From NCBI GenBank assembly GCA_035463475.1, contig DATHTE010000008.1, forward strand, positions 62,001 through 126,000: a DNA stretch of 64,000 nt, in the 5' to 3' direction. The notes below the pieces were generated by a model. That model ran no database searches. It was not told where the DNA came from and worked only from the letters and a program-made list of their open reading frames with translations. The position numbers and the translations under genes were made by a program. The DNA is from JACPDI01 sp035463475 (GTDB taxonomy: Bacteria > Acidobacteriota > Vicinamibacteria > Vicinamibacterales > 2-12-FULL-66-21). Positions 25,947 through 37,008 of this stretch are shown piece by piece. Each line of letters starts with the position of its first letter. Within the stretch, counting starts at the first letter, position 1.

Positions 25947-26076
25947 GTTGCTGCGATCGTAACGTGATCGCGGTCGCGGGGAGGGCACGTGCCCGAAGTT
26001 GGAACCCAGAACGCCCGCTCCTTCGTCTGACATTCGTAGGAAATTTCTGCGGCAGGGAGCATGGGGGACTGCATTG

Positions 26077-28164
<2,088 letters not shown>

Positions 28165-28177
28165 CATCGCCGCGATT

Positions 28178-28216
28178 GGCGCCAGCGGATTGGCAGCGTG
28201 CCAACCCGCTGGCGCC
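28178..28216 (+). promoter_or_regulatory. Large palindrome, candidate enhancer site or terminator
   Basis: Arms 28178-28195 (GGCGCCAGCGGATTGGCA) and 28199-28216 match at 17 of 18 bases around a GCG loop, with core TTGGCA-GCG-TGCCAA. It lies 13 bases after the activator stop and about 140 bases upstream of the predicted transcription start of the STAS gene, the usual range for an upstream activating sequence. A further TTGGCA half-site is at 28224-28229. It could also be a plain terminator hairpin; no T-run follows. Confidence 0.55.
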
Positions 28217-28313
28217 CCTCGCGTTGGCACTTCCCCTCGTACGCCGCGATCGCCACGCGGCCAACCCGCATCGCTTCAGCGATTAGCTCCATCTCGCGCC
28301 TCACGCGCATTCC

Positions 28314-28329
28314 CGGCACGGACTTCGCT
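28314..28329 (+). promoter_or_regulatory. Predicted sigma-54 promoter of the STAS/RND operon
   Basis: CGGCACG-GACT-TCGCT fits the TGGCACG-N4-TTGCT consensus with one mismatch in each box, and has the invariant GG (28315-28316) and GC (28327-28328) exactly 10 bases apart. Expected start of transcription is near 28340, leaving a short leader before the ATG at 28358. The sigma-54 activator gene immediately upstream makes the call stronger. Confidence 0.65.
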
Positions 28330-28357
28330 CTTCATCCTCGCGGGAGTGGAAGAATCG

Positions 28358-28630
28358 ATGCTCCGCATCACCGAACAGCGCACGCCGGACCGGGTCGTTC
28401 TCAAGCTCGAAGGACGTGTCTCAGGGGACTGGGTCCGCGAGGTGGACGCGTGCTGGCGCGCTGCGGTCGAGGCGAACTCGAACGCGTCGATCCTCGTCGA
28501 TCTGACGGAGGTCGATCGAGTTGACCTCGCTGGCCAGGGATTGCTGGCGCGCATGCACCGCGCGGGCGCGCGCTTCGTGACGCGCGGTTGCCAGATGCGC
28601 GAGCTCGTTCGCGAAATCTCGGAGTCGTAA
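28358..28630 (+). CDS. Small STAS-domain protein
   Basis: 90 residues forming one STAS domain: MLRITEQ, VVLKLEGRVSGDWVREVD, ASILVDLTEVDRVDLAGQGL, then helix LARMHRAGARF. Such domains act as anti-sigma-factor antagonists or phospho-switches, where the conserved serine or threonine sits just before the DLAG turn. Here the expected residue region reads VDRVDLAGQ with no serine, so phospho-regulation may be lost. It is the first gene after the sigma-54 promoter, 2 bases before the outer-membrane efflux gene, so it belongs to the efflux operon. Its role there is unknown. Confidence 0.8.
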   Translation: MLRITEQRTPDRVVLKLEGRVSGDWVREVDACWRAAVEANSNASILVDLTEVDRVDLAGQGLLARMHRAGARFVTRGCQMRELVREISES

Positions 28631-28632
28631 AC

Positions 28633-30084
28633 ATGGAGGGAATCGCCAACCGCCTCGTTCGTACCGCCGCGCTCGTGCTCGTCGTGGTGCTGAGCCCGGC
28701 GTGCACGCTCGGGCCTGACTACAAGCGTCCGGTCGTCACGACGCCTGCCGCCGTTCGCGGCGCGGATCCGCACGCCGGGACCGAATCGCTGGCCGACCTC
28801 GAGTGGTTCGAGCTGTTCCAGGACCCGACGCTCACGCGCCTGGTCACGGCGGCGCTCGAGCAGAACTTCGACGTGCGCATGGCCGCCGAACGCGTGCTGC
28901 AGGCGCGCGCCGCATTCGGCATCACGCGCGCCGGCCAGTTCCCGGGCGTGGACGCGTCGGCGGCGGTCGTCGGCACCCGCATCTCGCAGACTGGCGCCAA
29001 CCGCGCGATTCCGCCGGGCGTGGACCCCGACGTGGCCTACACGCAGGCCGGGTTCAGCTTCGGATGGGAACTCGACGTGTGGGGCCGCCTGCGGCGGCTG
29101 AGCGAGTCGGCGCGCGCGCAGTTCTTCGCCACCGAGGAGGCGCGCCAGGGGGTCGTCACCACGCTCATCGCCGACGTGACGGAGACGTATCTCGCGCTCC
29201 GCGCGCTCGACCTGGAGCTGTCCATCGCGCGGCGGACGCGCGACGTGGCGACCGACAGCCTGCGGCTCACGGAAGCGCGGCGCGAGCGGGGAGTGGCGAC
29301 GGCGCTCGACGTGCGCCAGTCGGAGCAGCTCCTCCACATCGCCAGCGCGCAGATCGCGGGCATCGAGCGCGACCTGGCGCAGACGGAGAACGCGTTGAGC
29401 CTGCTCCTCGGACGGATGCCCGGCGACATCCCGCGCGGGCTGGAGCTCGAGGCGTTCAAGGCGCCCCCGTCGGTCCCGGCCGGCCTTCCGTCCGCGCTGC
29501 TCGAGCGCCGGCCCGACATCCGCCAGGCGGAGCAGGAGCTCATCGCGGCCAACGCGCAGATCGGCGTGGCGAAAGCGGAGTACTTCCCGCGAATCAGCCT
29601 GACCGGCTTCCTCGGGGTGCAGAGCCGCGCGCTGTCGGACCTCCTCAGCGGTCCCGCGCGCATGTGGACCGCGAGCGCGGATGCGACGGTGCCGATCTTC
29701 AACGCGGGACGGACGCGCGCGAACGTCAGGCTGGCGGAGGCGGTCCAGCGCGAGCTGGTCGTCAACTACCAGAAGACGATCCACACCGCCTTCCGCGAAG
29801 TGGCGGACTCGCTGGCCGGGTACCGGAAGACGAGCGAGCAGCGCGCGGAGCAGGAGCGGCTCGTCGAGGCGTTGCGCGCGTCCGCGCAGCTGTCGGCGCA
29901 GCGCTATGAAGGCGGCGTGGACAACTACCTGCAGGTGCTCGACGCGCGCCGGAACCTGTTCCAGGGGGAACTGGATCTCGCGCGGTTGCGCCAGCAGGAG
30001 CTGGCGAGCCTGGTGCGCCTGTACCGCGCGCTCGGGGGAGGGTGGGACGTAGGGGAGGAGAGGAACTCATGGCAAAACGGATGA
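28633..30084 (+). CDS. Outer-membrane efflux lipoprotein, NodT/OprM family
   Basis: 483 residues with a lipobox LSPAC followed by TLGPDYKRP, the hallmark opening of NodT/OprM channels. Two OEP (outer membrane efflux) repeats follow, with FGWELDVWGRLRR and long helical hairpins, and PSALLERRPDIRQAEQEL, a very conserved family motif, in the middle. It forms the trimeric outer-membrane duct of an RND pump. It overlaps the adaptor gene by 16 bases. The adaptor and pump genes follow directly, so the export system is complete. Confidence 0.92.
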   Translation: MEGIANRLVRTAALVLVVVLSPACTLGPDYKRPVVTTPAAVRGADPHAGTESLADLEWFELFQDPTLTRLVTAALEQNFDVRMAAERVLQARAAFGITRAGQFPGVDASAAVVGTRISQTGANRAIPPGVDPDVAYTQAGFSFGWELDVWGRLRRLSESARAQFFATEEARQGVVTTLIADVTETYLALRALDLELSIARRTRDVATDSLRLTEARRERGVATALDVRQSEQLLHIASAQIAGIERDLAQTENALSLLLGRMPGDIPRGLELEAFKAPPSVPAGLPSALLERRPDIRQAEQELIAANAQIGVAKAEYFPRISLTGFLGVQSRALSDLLSGPARMWTASADATVPIFNAGRTRANVRLAEAVQRELVVNYQKTIHTAFREVADSLAGYRKTSEQRAEQERLVEALRASAQLSAQRYEGGVDNYLQVLDARRNLFQGELDLARLRQQELASLVRLYRALGGGWDVGEERNSWQNG

Positions 30085-31196
30085 TCCTGATGCTGAGCGT
30101 GATGGCCGCGTTCCTGGCGGTGCTCGGCTTCGTGAAAGTGCGGCAGTTCCAGGCGGCGGCAAGCCAGGCCGCCGCGTTCCAGCCACCCCCGGAGGCGGTG
30201 ACGACGGCCGTCGCAGCCCGGGAGGACTGGCCCGTGACGCTGAGCGCGATCGGCACGACCGCGCCGGTGCAGGGGGTCACCGTCAGCGCAGACCTGCCCG
30301 GCATGGTCGAGCGGATTCACTTCGAGTCCGGCCGGTTCGTCCGCGATGGCGACGTGCTCGTCGAACTCGACACCCGGCAGGAACGTGCGCAGTTGACCGC
30401 CGCGGAGGCGGAGCGCGACCTCGCGCGGCTCAACTTCGAACGGATGCAGGGGCTGATCGTCGACGGCGCCATTTCCCGCGCGGACTACGACCGCGCCGCG
30501 GCCGAGCAGAAGCAGACGGAGGCGCGGGTTGGAGAGATCCGCGCGACGATTGCACGCAAGGTCATTCGCGCGCCGTTCTCGGGCGTGCTCGGCATCCGCC
30601 AGGTGCACCTCGGACAGTACCTCTCGGCGGGTGACCCGGTCGTCCCGCTGCAGTCGCTGAATCCGATCTACGTGAACTTCGACGTGCCGCAGCAGGATGC
30701 CGGCCAGCTTCGCGTCGGCCGGCGCGTCCGGGTGACCGCGCACGACGTGTCGGGCGTCGTCCTGACCGGGCGCATCAGCGCGATTGACTCCGTCGTCGAC
30801 GAGTCCACGCGGACCGTGATGGTCCAGGCGACGCTCGCCAACCCCGACGGCCGGCTGCGTCCCGGCATGTTCGCGCAGGTCGAGGCCACCGTGGGGGACT
30901 CCCGCGCCGTCGTGGCGCTTCCCGCGTCGGCGATCAGCTACGCGCCATACGGCGACTCGATCTTCGTGGTGGCGGAGTTGAAGGATCCCTCCGGCCGGAC
31001 CTACCGGGGCGTGCGACAGCAGTTCGTCAAGCTCGGTGGGTCGCGCGGGGACCAGGTCGCGGTGTTGTCCGGCGTGGAGCCGGGGGCGGAAGTCGTGACC
31101 TCCGGCGTGTTCAAGCTGCGCAACGGCGCGGCCGTCCAGGTGAACAACAAGATCCGGCCGAGCAACAGCCCGGCGCCGAGTCCCGAGGATAGTTAA
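30069..31196 (+). CDS. RND efflux membrane-fusion (adaptor) protein
   Basis: 375 residues from the ATG at 30069, which has a GAGAGGA ribosome site. One N-terminal helix (MILMLSVMAAFLAVLG) anchors it in the inner membrane. The lipoyl/barrel-sandwich halves flank a helical hairpin (ELDTRQERAQLTAAEAERD and onward), with IRAPFSGVLGIRQVHLGQY and the beta-barrel region DSVVDESTRTVMVQ, typical of AcrA/MexA-like proteins. It joins the inner pump to the outer duct. The stop is immediately followed by the pump start (TAAATG). The drug range is unknown. Confidence 0.93.
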   Translation: MAKRMILMLSVMAAFLAVLGFVKVRQFQAAASQAAAFQPPPEAVTTAVAAREDWPVTLSAIGTTAPVQGVTVSADLPGMVERIHFESGRFVRDGDVLVELDTRQERAQLTAAEAERDLARLNFERMQGLIVDGAISRADYDRAAAEQKQTEARVGEIRATIARKVIRAPFSGVLGIRQVHLGQYLSAGDPVVPLQSLNPIYVNFDVPQQDAGQLRVGRRVRVTAHDVSGVVLTGRISAIDSVVDESTRTVMVQATLANPDGRLRPGMFAQVEATVGDSRAVVALPASAISYAPYGDSIFVVAELKDPSGRTYRGVRQQFVKLGGSRGDQVAVLSGVEPGAEVVTSGVFKLRNGAAVQVNNKIRPSNSPAPSPEDS

Positions 31197-34100
31197 ATGC
31201 GTTTCACGGATATCTTCGTCAAGCGGCCCGTCCTGGCCATCGTCGTCAACCTGGTGATTCTGATCGCCGGGCTGCAGTCGATCCGTGCGCTCAGCGTGAG
31301 GCAGTACCCGCGGAGCGACATCGCGGTTGTCCGGGTGACCACGGCGTACGTCGGCGCGAGCGCCGACCTCGTTCGCGGCTTCATCACCACGCCGCTCGAG
31401 CGCGTCATTGCCAGCGCCGACGGCATCGACTACATGGAGTCGTCGAGCGCGCAGTCGCTCAGCACGATCACGGTGCACCTCCAGCTGAACTACGACACGA
31501 ACGCGGCGCTGACCCAGATCCAGTCGAAGGTGGCGCAGGTCCGCAACGACCTGCCGCCCGAGGCGGAGGCGCCGGTCATCGAGCTCGAGACAGCGGACAA
31601 CCAGTTCGCTGCGATGTACATGGGGTTCTCGTCGCAGCACCTGGATCAGAACCAGATCACGGACTACCTGACCCGGGTCGTGCAGCCGAAGCTGAGCGCC
31701 ATCAGCGGCGTGCAGCGCGCCGACATCCTAGGCGATCGCACGTTCGCGATGCGCATCTGGCTGAAGCCGGACGAGATGGCGGCACACAACATCTCGCCGT
31801 CGGAGCTTCGACAGGCGCTCGCGCAGAACAACTACCTGTCCACGCTCGGGCGGACGAAAGGGTCGATGGTCTCCGTGAACCTCATCGCGAACACCGACCT
31901 GCGCACGCCGGAGGAGTTCCGGCAGCTCGTGGTGAAGGAGCGGAACGGCGCTGTCGTCCGGCTCGGCGACATCGCCGACGTCGTGCTCGGCGCCGAGAGC
32001 TACGACGAAGACGTCCGCTTCAACGGCGAGACGGCGACGTTCATGGGAGTGTGGGTGCTGCCGACGGCGAATGCGCTCGACGTGATCGAGCGGGTGCGCG
32101 AGGCGATTCCCGGGATCCAGGCGCAGCTGCCGGCCGGCATGAAGGTGGGCATCCCGTACGACTCGACCGAATACATCGAGGACGCGATCGACGAGGTCCT
32201 CACGACGTTGAGCGAGACGCTCCTCATCGTCATCGTCGTCATCTTCCTGTTCCTCGGATCGGTGCGTTCGGTGATCATTCCGGTGGTCGCCATCCCGATT
32301 TCGCTCGTCGGCGCCGTGTTCCTGATGCTCGTCGCGGGGTTCACGATCAACCTGCTCACGCTTCTGGCGATCGTGCTCTCCGTCGGCCTCGTCGTGGACG
32401 ATGCCATCGTCATGGTGGAGAACATCGAGCGTCACCTCCACCAGGGGAAACCGCCGTATCGGGCGGCGGTAGACGCGGCGCGCGAGCTGATCGGCCCGAT
32501 CATCGCGATGACGATCACCCTCGCGGCGGTGTACACGCCGGTCGGGATCCAGGGAGGGCTGACGGGCGCGCTGTTCCGCGAATTCGCGTTCACGCTGGCG
32601 GGCGCCGTGATCGTGTCCGGCGTCGTGGCCCTGACGCTCTCGCCGATGATGGGCGCGACGCTGCTGCGCGCCGGCGACACGGAACGGGGCTTCGCCGGAT
32701 GGATCAACCGCCGGTTCGATGGCGTGCGGCACGTCTACACGCGCGTCCTCGGGGGGACGCTGCGCTACCGCCCCGTGGTGCTGGTGCTCTGGCTCATCGT
32801 CGCGGTGCTGATTGTGCCGTTCTACATGCTCTCGCAGCGGGAGCTGGCGCCATCGGAAGACCAGGGCGTGGTCTTCTCAGTGCTCCAGGCGTCGGGCAAC
32901 TCCACGATCGATCAGACGAAGCTCTTCGCCGCTGAAGTCGCGGAGGTGTATCGGTCTTTCCCGGAGACGGGCAGCATCTTTCAGATCACCTTCCCGACCG
33001 GCGGGTTCGGCGGGATGGTGACCAAGCCGTGGAGCGAGCGGACCCGGACCACCGACGAGCTCTTGATGGCGTCGATGGGTCCGTTGTCGCAGATTCCCGG
33101 CATCCGGGCGATTCCGTTGACGCCGCCGCCGTTGCCCGGCGGGGGAGACTTCCCGGTCGACCTGGTGATCGCGTCCGCCGCCGAGCCCCAGCAGATCGTC
33201 AACATCGCGGGTCAGCTCGTGCAGAAGGCGTTCGAGAGCGGGATGTTCATCTTCGCCGACGCGGATGTGAAGTTCGACCAGCCGCAGACCGAGGTCGTGT
33301 TCGATCGCGACAAGCTGCGATCGCAGGGGGTCGACCTGGGGCGCGCCGGCCTCGACCTCTCCACGCTGCTGGGCGGGGACTACGTGAATCGCTTCAGCAT
33401 CCAGGGGCGGAGTTACAAGGTGATTCCGCAGGTGAAGCGCACCGAGCGCCTCACGCCGGACCAGCTCGAGAACATGTACATCACGGGCTCGAACGATCGG
33501 CTGGTCCCGCTCTCCACGTTCGCGACCCTGCGCACGACGACGCAGCCGAGGGAGCTGAAGAAGTTCCAGCAGCTCAACGCCGTGCGCGTGCAGGGTGTGA
33601 TCCCGCCGCCGGTGCCGCTCGACCAGGCGCTGGGTTTGCTCGAAGCGGAAGCAAAGAAGATCCTGCCGCAGGGATTCACCATCGACTACGCCGGCGAGTC
33701 GCGCCAGCTCAGGACGGAAGGGGGACGGTTCCTCGCAGTGTTCCTCCTCTCCGCCGTCCTGATCTATCTCGTGCTCGCCGCGCAGTTCGAGAGCTTCCGC
33801 GACCCGTTCATCATCCTGGCGGGCTCGGTGCCGCTGGCGATTTCCGGCGCGCTGCTGTTCTCGTTCCTGGGCCTGACCACGCTCAACATCTACAGCCAGG
33901 TTGGGCTGATCACGCTGGTCGGGCTGGTGGCGAAGAACGGCATCCTGATCGTGGAGTTCGCCAACCACCTCCAGGAATCGGGCCGGGCGAAACTCGACGC
34001 GATCATCGAGGCCGCGGGAACGAGGCTGCGGCCGATCCTGATGACCACGGCCGCGACCGTCGTCGGGCATTTCCCGCTCGTGATCGCGACGGGGCCGGGA

Positions 34101-34265
34101 GCCGGCGCGCGCAACAGCATCGGGATCATGCTGGTCACCGGCATGGTGATCGGGAGCGTGTTCACGCTGTTCGTGGTGCCGTCGATCTACATGCTGATCG
34201 CGCGGAGCCGCGTGGCGGAACGGGCGCCGGCCGAGGCCGCGCCGGCGAGCTGGCAGCCGGCGTAA
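31197..34265 (+). CDS. RND family multidrug efflux transporter, AcrB/MexB-like
   Basis: 1022 residues, normal for the HAE1 family, with 12 transmembrane helices. The proton-relay residues are present: Asp401-Asp402 in GLVVDDAIVMVEN (helix 4) and Lys913 in GLVAKNGILIVEF (helix 10). The N-terminus FVKRPVLAIVVNLVI is typical. It drives substrate export from the periplasm or inner leaflet using proton influx. It is the last gene of the operon; the 35-bp-arm inverted repeat just after the stop probably ends the transcript. Confidence 0.95.
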   Translation: MRFTDIFVKRPVLAIVVNLVILIAGLQSIRALSVRQYPRSDIAVVRVTTAYVGASADLVRGFITTPLERVIASADGIDYMESSSAQSLSTITVHLQLNYDTNAALTQIQSKVAQVRNDLPPEAEAPVIELETADNQFAAMYMGFSSQHLDQNQITDYLTRVVQPKLSAISGVQRADILGDRTFAMRIWLKPDEMAAHNISPSELRQALAQNNYLSTLGRTKGSMVSVNLIANTDLRTPEEFRQLVVKERNGAVVRLGDIADVVLGAESYDEDVRFNGETATFMGVWVLPTANALDVIERVREAIPGIQAQLPAGMKVGIPYDSTEYIEDAIDEVLTTLSETLLIVIVVIFLFLGSVRSVIIPVVAIPISLVGAVFLMLVAGFTINLLTLLAIVLSVGLVVDDAIVMVENIERHLHQGKPPYRAAVDAARELIGPIIAMTITLAAVYTPVGIQGGLTGALFREFAFTLAGAVIVSGVVALTLSPMMGATLLRAGDTERGFAGWINRRFDGVRHVYTRVLGGTLRYRPVVLVLWLIVAVLIVPFYMLSQRELAPSEDQGVVFSVLQASGNSTIDQTKLFAAEVAEVYRSFPETGSIFQITFPTGGFGGMVTKPWSERTRTTDELLMASMGPLSQIPGIRAIPLTPPPLPGGGDFPVDLVIASAAEPQQIVNIAGQLVQKAFESGMFIFADADVKFDQPQTEVVFDRDKLRSQGVDLGRAGLDLSTLLGGDYVNRFSIQGRSYKVIPQVKRTERLTPDQLENMYITGSNDRLVPLSTFATLRTTTQPRELKKFQQLNAVRVQGVIPPPVPLDQALGLLEAEAKKILPQGFTIDYAGESRQLRTEGGRFLAVFLLSAVLIYLVLAAQFESFRDPFIILAGSVPLAISGALLFSFLGLTTLNIYSQVGLITLVGLVAKNGILIVEFANHLQESGRAKLDAIIEAAGTRLRPILMTTAATVVGHFPLVIATGPGAGARNSIGIMLVTGMVIGSVFTLFVVPSIYMLIARSRVAERAPAEAAPASWQPA

Positions 34266-34267
34266 GA

Positions 34268-34358
34268 AATGGGGTCTGACCCCATTTTTACGATTTGCGT
34301 AATTCCGGTCTGGGTACTGCGACTTACGTAAACCGTAAAAATGGGGTCAGACCCCATT
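34268..34358. repeat. REP-like composite inverted repeat between convergent genes
   Basis: Two 35-base arms (34268-34302 and 34324-34358) are inverted copies with two mismatches, separated by 21 bases. Each arm itself starts with the palindrome AATGGGGTC-N-GACCCCATT, so the element can fold as one long stem or as two small hairpins with T-runs. It fills the gap between the RND pump stop and the ADOP permease stop almost exactly, and should act as a two-way terminator. The GGGGTCAGACCCC core is of the RAYT-associated REP type. Confidence 0.8.
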
Positions 34359-36811
34359 CATTCAACCCGCAGCCCCTCCACAGGATCCACCCGCATCGCG
34401 CGCAGGGCCGGCGGGATGCACGCGACGAGGGCGGTCGCCAGCAGCAACATGCTGGCGGCCGCCGTCGAACCCGCGTCGGTCGGCGACACCTGGTACAGGA
34501 CGGCCGTCAGCACACTCTGCGCGGCACGAATGATCGCCCAGCCGGCGGCGAGGCCGGCGCACACCAAGAAAAGACTCTGGCCGAGGACCAGCGCGCCGAC
34601 GCGCGCCGGCCTCGCGCCCAGTGTGAGCCGAATCGCCAGCTCGCGCGTCCGCAACGCTACCGACCACGAGAACAGGCCGTACACGCCGAGCGCGGCGAGC
34701 AGGCCCGCCAGCGCGCCAAAGAAAATCAGGATGGTCATCAGCATGCGCGGCTCGGCGGTGCGGCCGCCCAGCCGTTGGCCCCAGGTCTGGGACACACCCA
34801 TCGGCACATTGGGCGCCGCGACCCTGAGCGCTGAGCGCACGGCCGCCCGCGCGGCCGCCGGATCGATCGCGCGCACGGCCAGGAACTGCTCCATGAAGGG
34901 GAACTGACGCGTCGTGAAGTACATGGCCGGCTCCGTGGTCTGGCCGAGCGGCACGTTGCGGATATCACGGACGACGCCCACCACCTCCAACTGCACGAGT
35001 TCGTGGCGTCGCCCGTACAGCAGGTTCCGGCCAAGCGGGCCGATCCCGCCGATCTCCGTCGTCAACACGCGGCCGACCGCGTTGCGGAGGTCCGAAAGGA
35101 ACCGCTTCGCGAACGTCTCGTTCACGATGACGACACCTGGCGACTTCGGGCCGTCGAGAGCGGTGAAACTCCGGCCCTGCGCCATCGTCGCGCCCATCGC
35201 CTCGAAGTAGCCTTCGCTGACGCTGTGCATCTGCGCCATCGGCGCGTCTTCGGGCCGCGCCGGTCGCGGCTGACCCGCGATCCCGAACGGCTCGCGCCAT
35301 CCGACCTCGAAGGGCAGGAAGTTCGTCGCGCCGGCCGCGATGACCCCCGGCTGCTGGCGGATGGCTTCGACAATCCGCGCGTGCGTCTCGCCGGCGGACT
35401 GCCATGCCGCATACGACGCCCCCGAGCTGACGCTCGCCGCCAGCTGCACGCTCGTCGTGAGTACCGTCTCCGCGTCCACGCCGGTCGGCGTGTCCATCAT
35501 CTGCCGCACGCTTCGCACGAGCAGCGCAGAGTTCACGAGCAGCGCGCACGCCAGCGCCACTTCGCCGGCGACCAGGAGGGAGTAGACGCGGCGCGCGCCG
35601 CGCGAACTGCCGCGATCGCCCGACCTGAGATCGGCCGCAAGCTGCCCGCGCAGGAGCAGGAGCGCCGGGATGAGTCCGAAGAACACCGTCGTGGCGGTGA
35701 CCACGCACAGGCCGACCCCCAGCGCGCGCCAGTCCACGCTCGCCTCCTCGAGCCGCGGGATCTCCACGGGCGCGACGGCCACGAGGAGCGGCAGCGCGAT
35801 CGCGGCCGCGACGACGCCGATAACCGCGCCGGCCGCGGACAGCGTGAGGCTCTCGGCCATGAACTGCGTGACGAGGTGCCGAGGAGACGCGCCCATCGCG
35901 ATGCGGACAGCGATCTCTCGCTCGCGCGCCAGCGCGCGCGTGAGCAGGAGCGACGCGACGTTCAGCACGCCGATGAGCAGCAGGAGGCCGACGGCGCCGA
36001 ACAGGACCAGGAGGGCCGGCCGATAGTAACCAAGCTGCTCGTCCAGCAGCGGAATGAGCCGCCCACTCCACCCGCCGTTGGTGGCGGGAAACTCGCGCTG
36101 GAGCCGCAGGCCCAGCGCGTCAACGGCGGCTCGCGCCCGCTCGAAGCTGGCGCCGTCCGACAGCCGCATGACCGCCTCCATGAAGTGCGCCGCGCGGCTG
36201 TGTCGCGTCATGTCCCAGGTGAGGCGCTGCCACACGTCGACATCGTCCGGAAAACGGAACCCGGCCGGCATGACGCCGACAATCGTGTAGGGAGAGTCGT
36301 TGAACCTGAGTGGCCGCCCGACGATCGAAGGATCGGCGCTGTAGCGCGAGCGCCACAACCGATCGCTGATGACGGCGATGCGCTCGTCTCTCGCGAACAG
36401 CGGCCCGCCCGCGGGGAACCCGGCGCCGATCTGCGGCCGGACGCCGAGCACGTCGAACAGGTTGCCGCTCACTTCGATCGTGTTCACCCGCAGCGGATCC
36501 ATGCCGGGATCGACCAGGTTGACCGCTGGCCGCCACCACGCCGCCGCGTCCGCGAACACCGGCAGCGCCCGGTAGTCCATGAAATTGACGGGGGAGATCG
36601 GATCGTGCGCGAGACCGCGCTCGGTGTTGGCGTCCCAGAGCGTCACGAGGCGGTCCGGCGCCGCGTAGGGCAGCGGCCGCAGGATGACCGAATCAACGAC
36701 GGTGAAAACGGTGGTCGCCGCCCCCGTTCCCACGCCGAGCACGAGTACGGTCACGAGGGCGAAGCCGGGATGCTGGCGGAACTGCCGGACAGCCGTGAGA
36801 AGAGCGGTCAT
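34358..36811 (-). CDS. ADOP family permease (duplicated MacB-PCD/FtsX)
   Basis: 817 residues from MTALLTAVRQFRQHPGF, the conserved opening of acidobacterial duplicated orphan permeases; the upstream in-frame ATG at 36991 is not family-like. Two MacB periplasmic core domains alternate with FtsX membrane blocks: helix 1 (ALVTVLVLGVGTGAATTVFT), periplasmic region with GVMPAGFRFPDDVDVW, three central helices, a second helix pair (VYSLLVAGEVALACALLVNS) and a final FtsX triplet with LRTRELAIRLTLGA. No ABC ATPase gene is adjacent, which is usual for this group. Substrate unknown. Confidence 0.88.
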   Translation of the reverse strand: MTALLTAVRQFRQHPGFALVTVLVLGVGTGAATTVFTVVDSVILRPLPYAAPDRLVTLWDANTERGLAHDPISPVNFMDYRALPVFADAAAWWRPAVNLVDPGMDPLRVNTIEVSGNLFDVLGVRPQIGAGFPAGGPLFARDERIAVISDRLWRSRYSADPSIVGRPLRFNDSPYTIVGVMPAGFRFPDDVDVWQRLTWDMTRHSRAAHFMEAVMRLSDGASFERARAAVDALGLRLQREFPATNGGWSGRLIPLLDEQLGYYRPALLVLFGAVGLLLLIGVLNVASLLLTRALAREREIAVRIAMGASPRHLVTQFMAESLTLSAAGAVIGVVAAAIALPLLVAVAPVEIPRLEEASVDWRALGVGLCVVTATTVFFGLIPALLLLRGQLAADLRSGDRGSSRGARRVYSLLVAGEVALACALLVNSALLVRSVRQMMDTPTGVDAETVLTTSVQLAASVSSGASYAAWQSAGETHARIVEAIRQQPGVIAAGATNFLPFEVGWREPFGIAGQPRPARPEDAPMAQMHSVSEGYFEAMGATMAQGRSFTALDGPKSPGVVIVNETFAKRFLSDLRNAVGRVLTTEIGGIGPLGRNLLYGRRHELVQLEVVGVVRDIRNVPLGQTTEPAMYFTTRQFPFMEQFLAVRAIDPAAARAAVRSALRVAAPNVPMGVSQTWGQRLGGRTAEPRMLMTILIFFGALAGLLAALGVYGLFSWSVALRTRELAIRLTLGARPARVGALVLGQSLFLVCAGLAAGWAIIRAAQSVLTAVLYQVSPTDAGSTAAASMLLLATALVACIPPALRAMRVDPVEGLRVE

Positions 36812-36915
36812 CAACGAGATGCTCCTGGATGGGACGGGCTGCGTGACGACATGCGAATCCGTCACACCGTGCATCCGCATTGGACGGGAGAACCGAGCGA
36901 AACGTTGGCGGACGG

Positions 36916-36960
36916 ATCGACAGGCTCGACAGGCTCGACGGGTTCGACAGGTTCGATAGG
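36916..36960. repeat. Five 9-bp tandem repeats upstream of the ADOP gene
   Basis: Units are ATCGACAGG, CTCGACAGG, CTCGACGGG, TTCGACAGG and TTCGATAGG. They lie about 105-150 bases upstream of the ADOP start codon, in its leader or promoter region, and 49 bases before the racemase stop. No function can be read. Confidence 0.75.
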
Positions 36961-37008
36961 GGTTTGAGTTCTTCCGGTTCGGTCGTCGCAACTGTTACGT
37001 CCGCGCGC

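Noticed and set aside
28211..28240. TTGGCAC at 28224 as the -24 box of a sigma-54 promoter
   Set aside because: The expected GC dinucleotide 10 bases after GG is CG. The site at 28314-28329 fits the spacing exactly.
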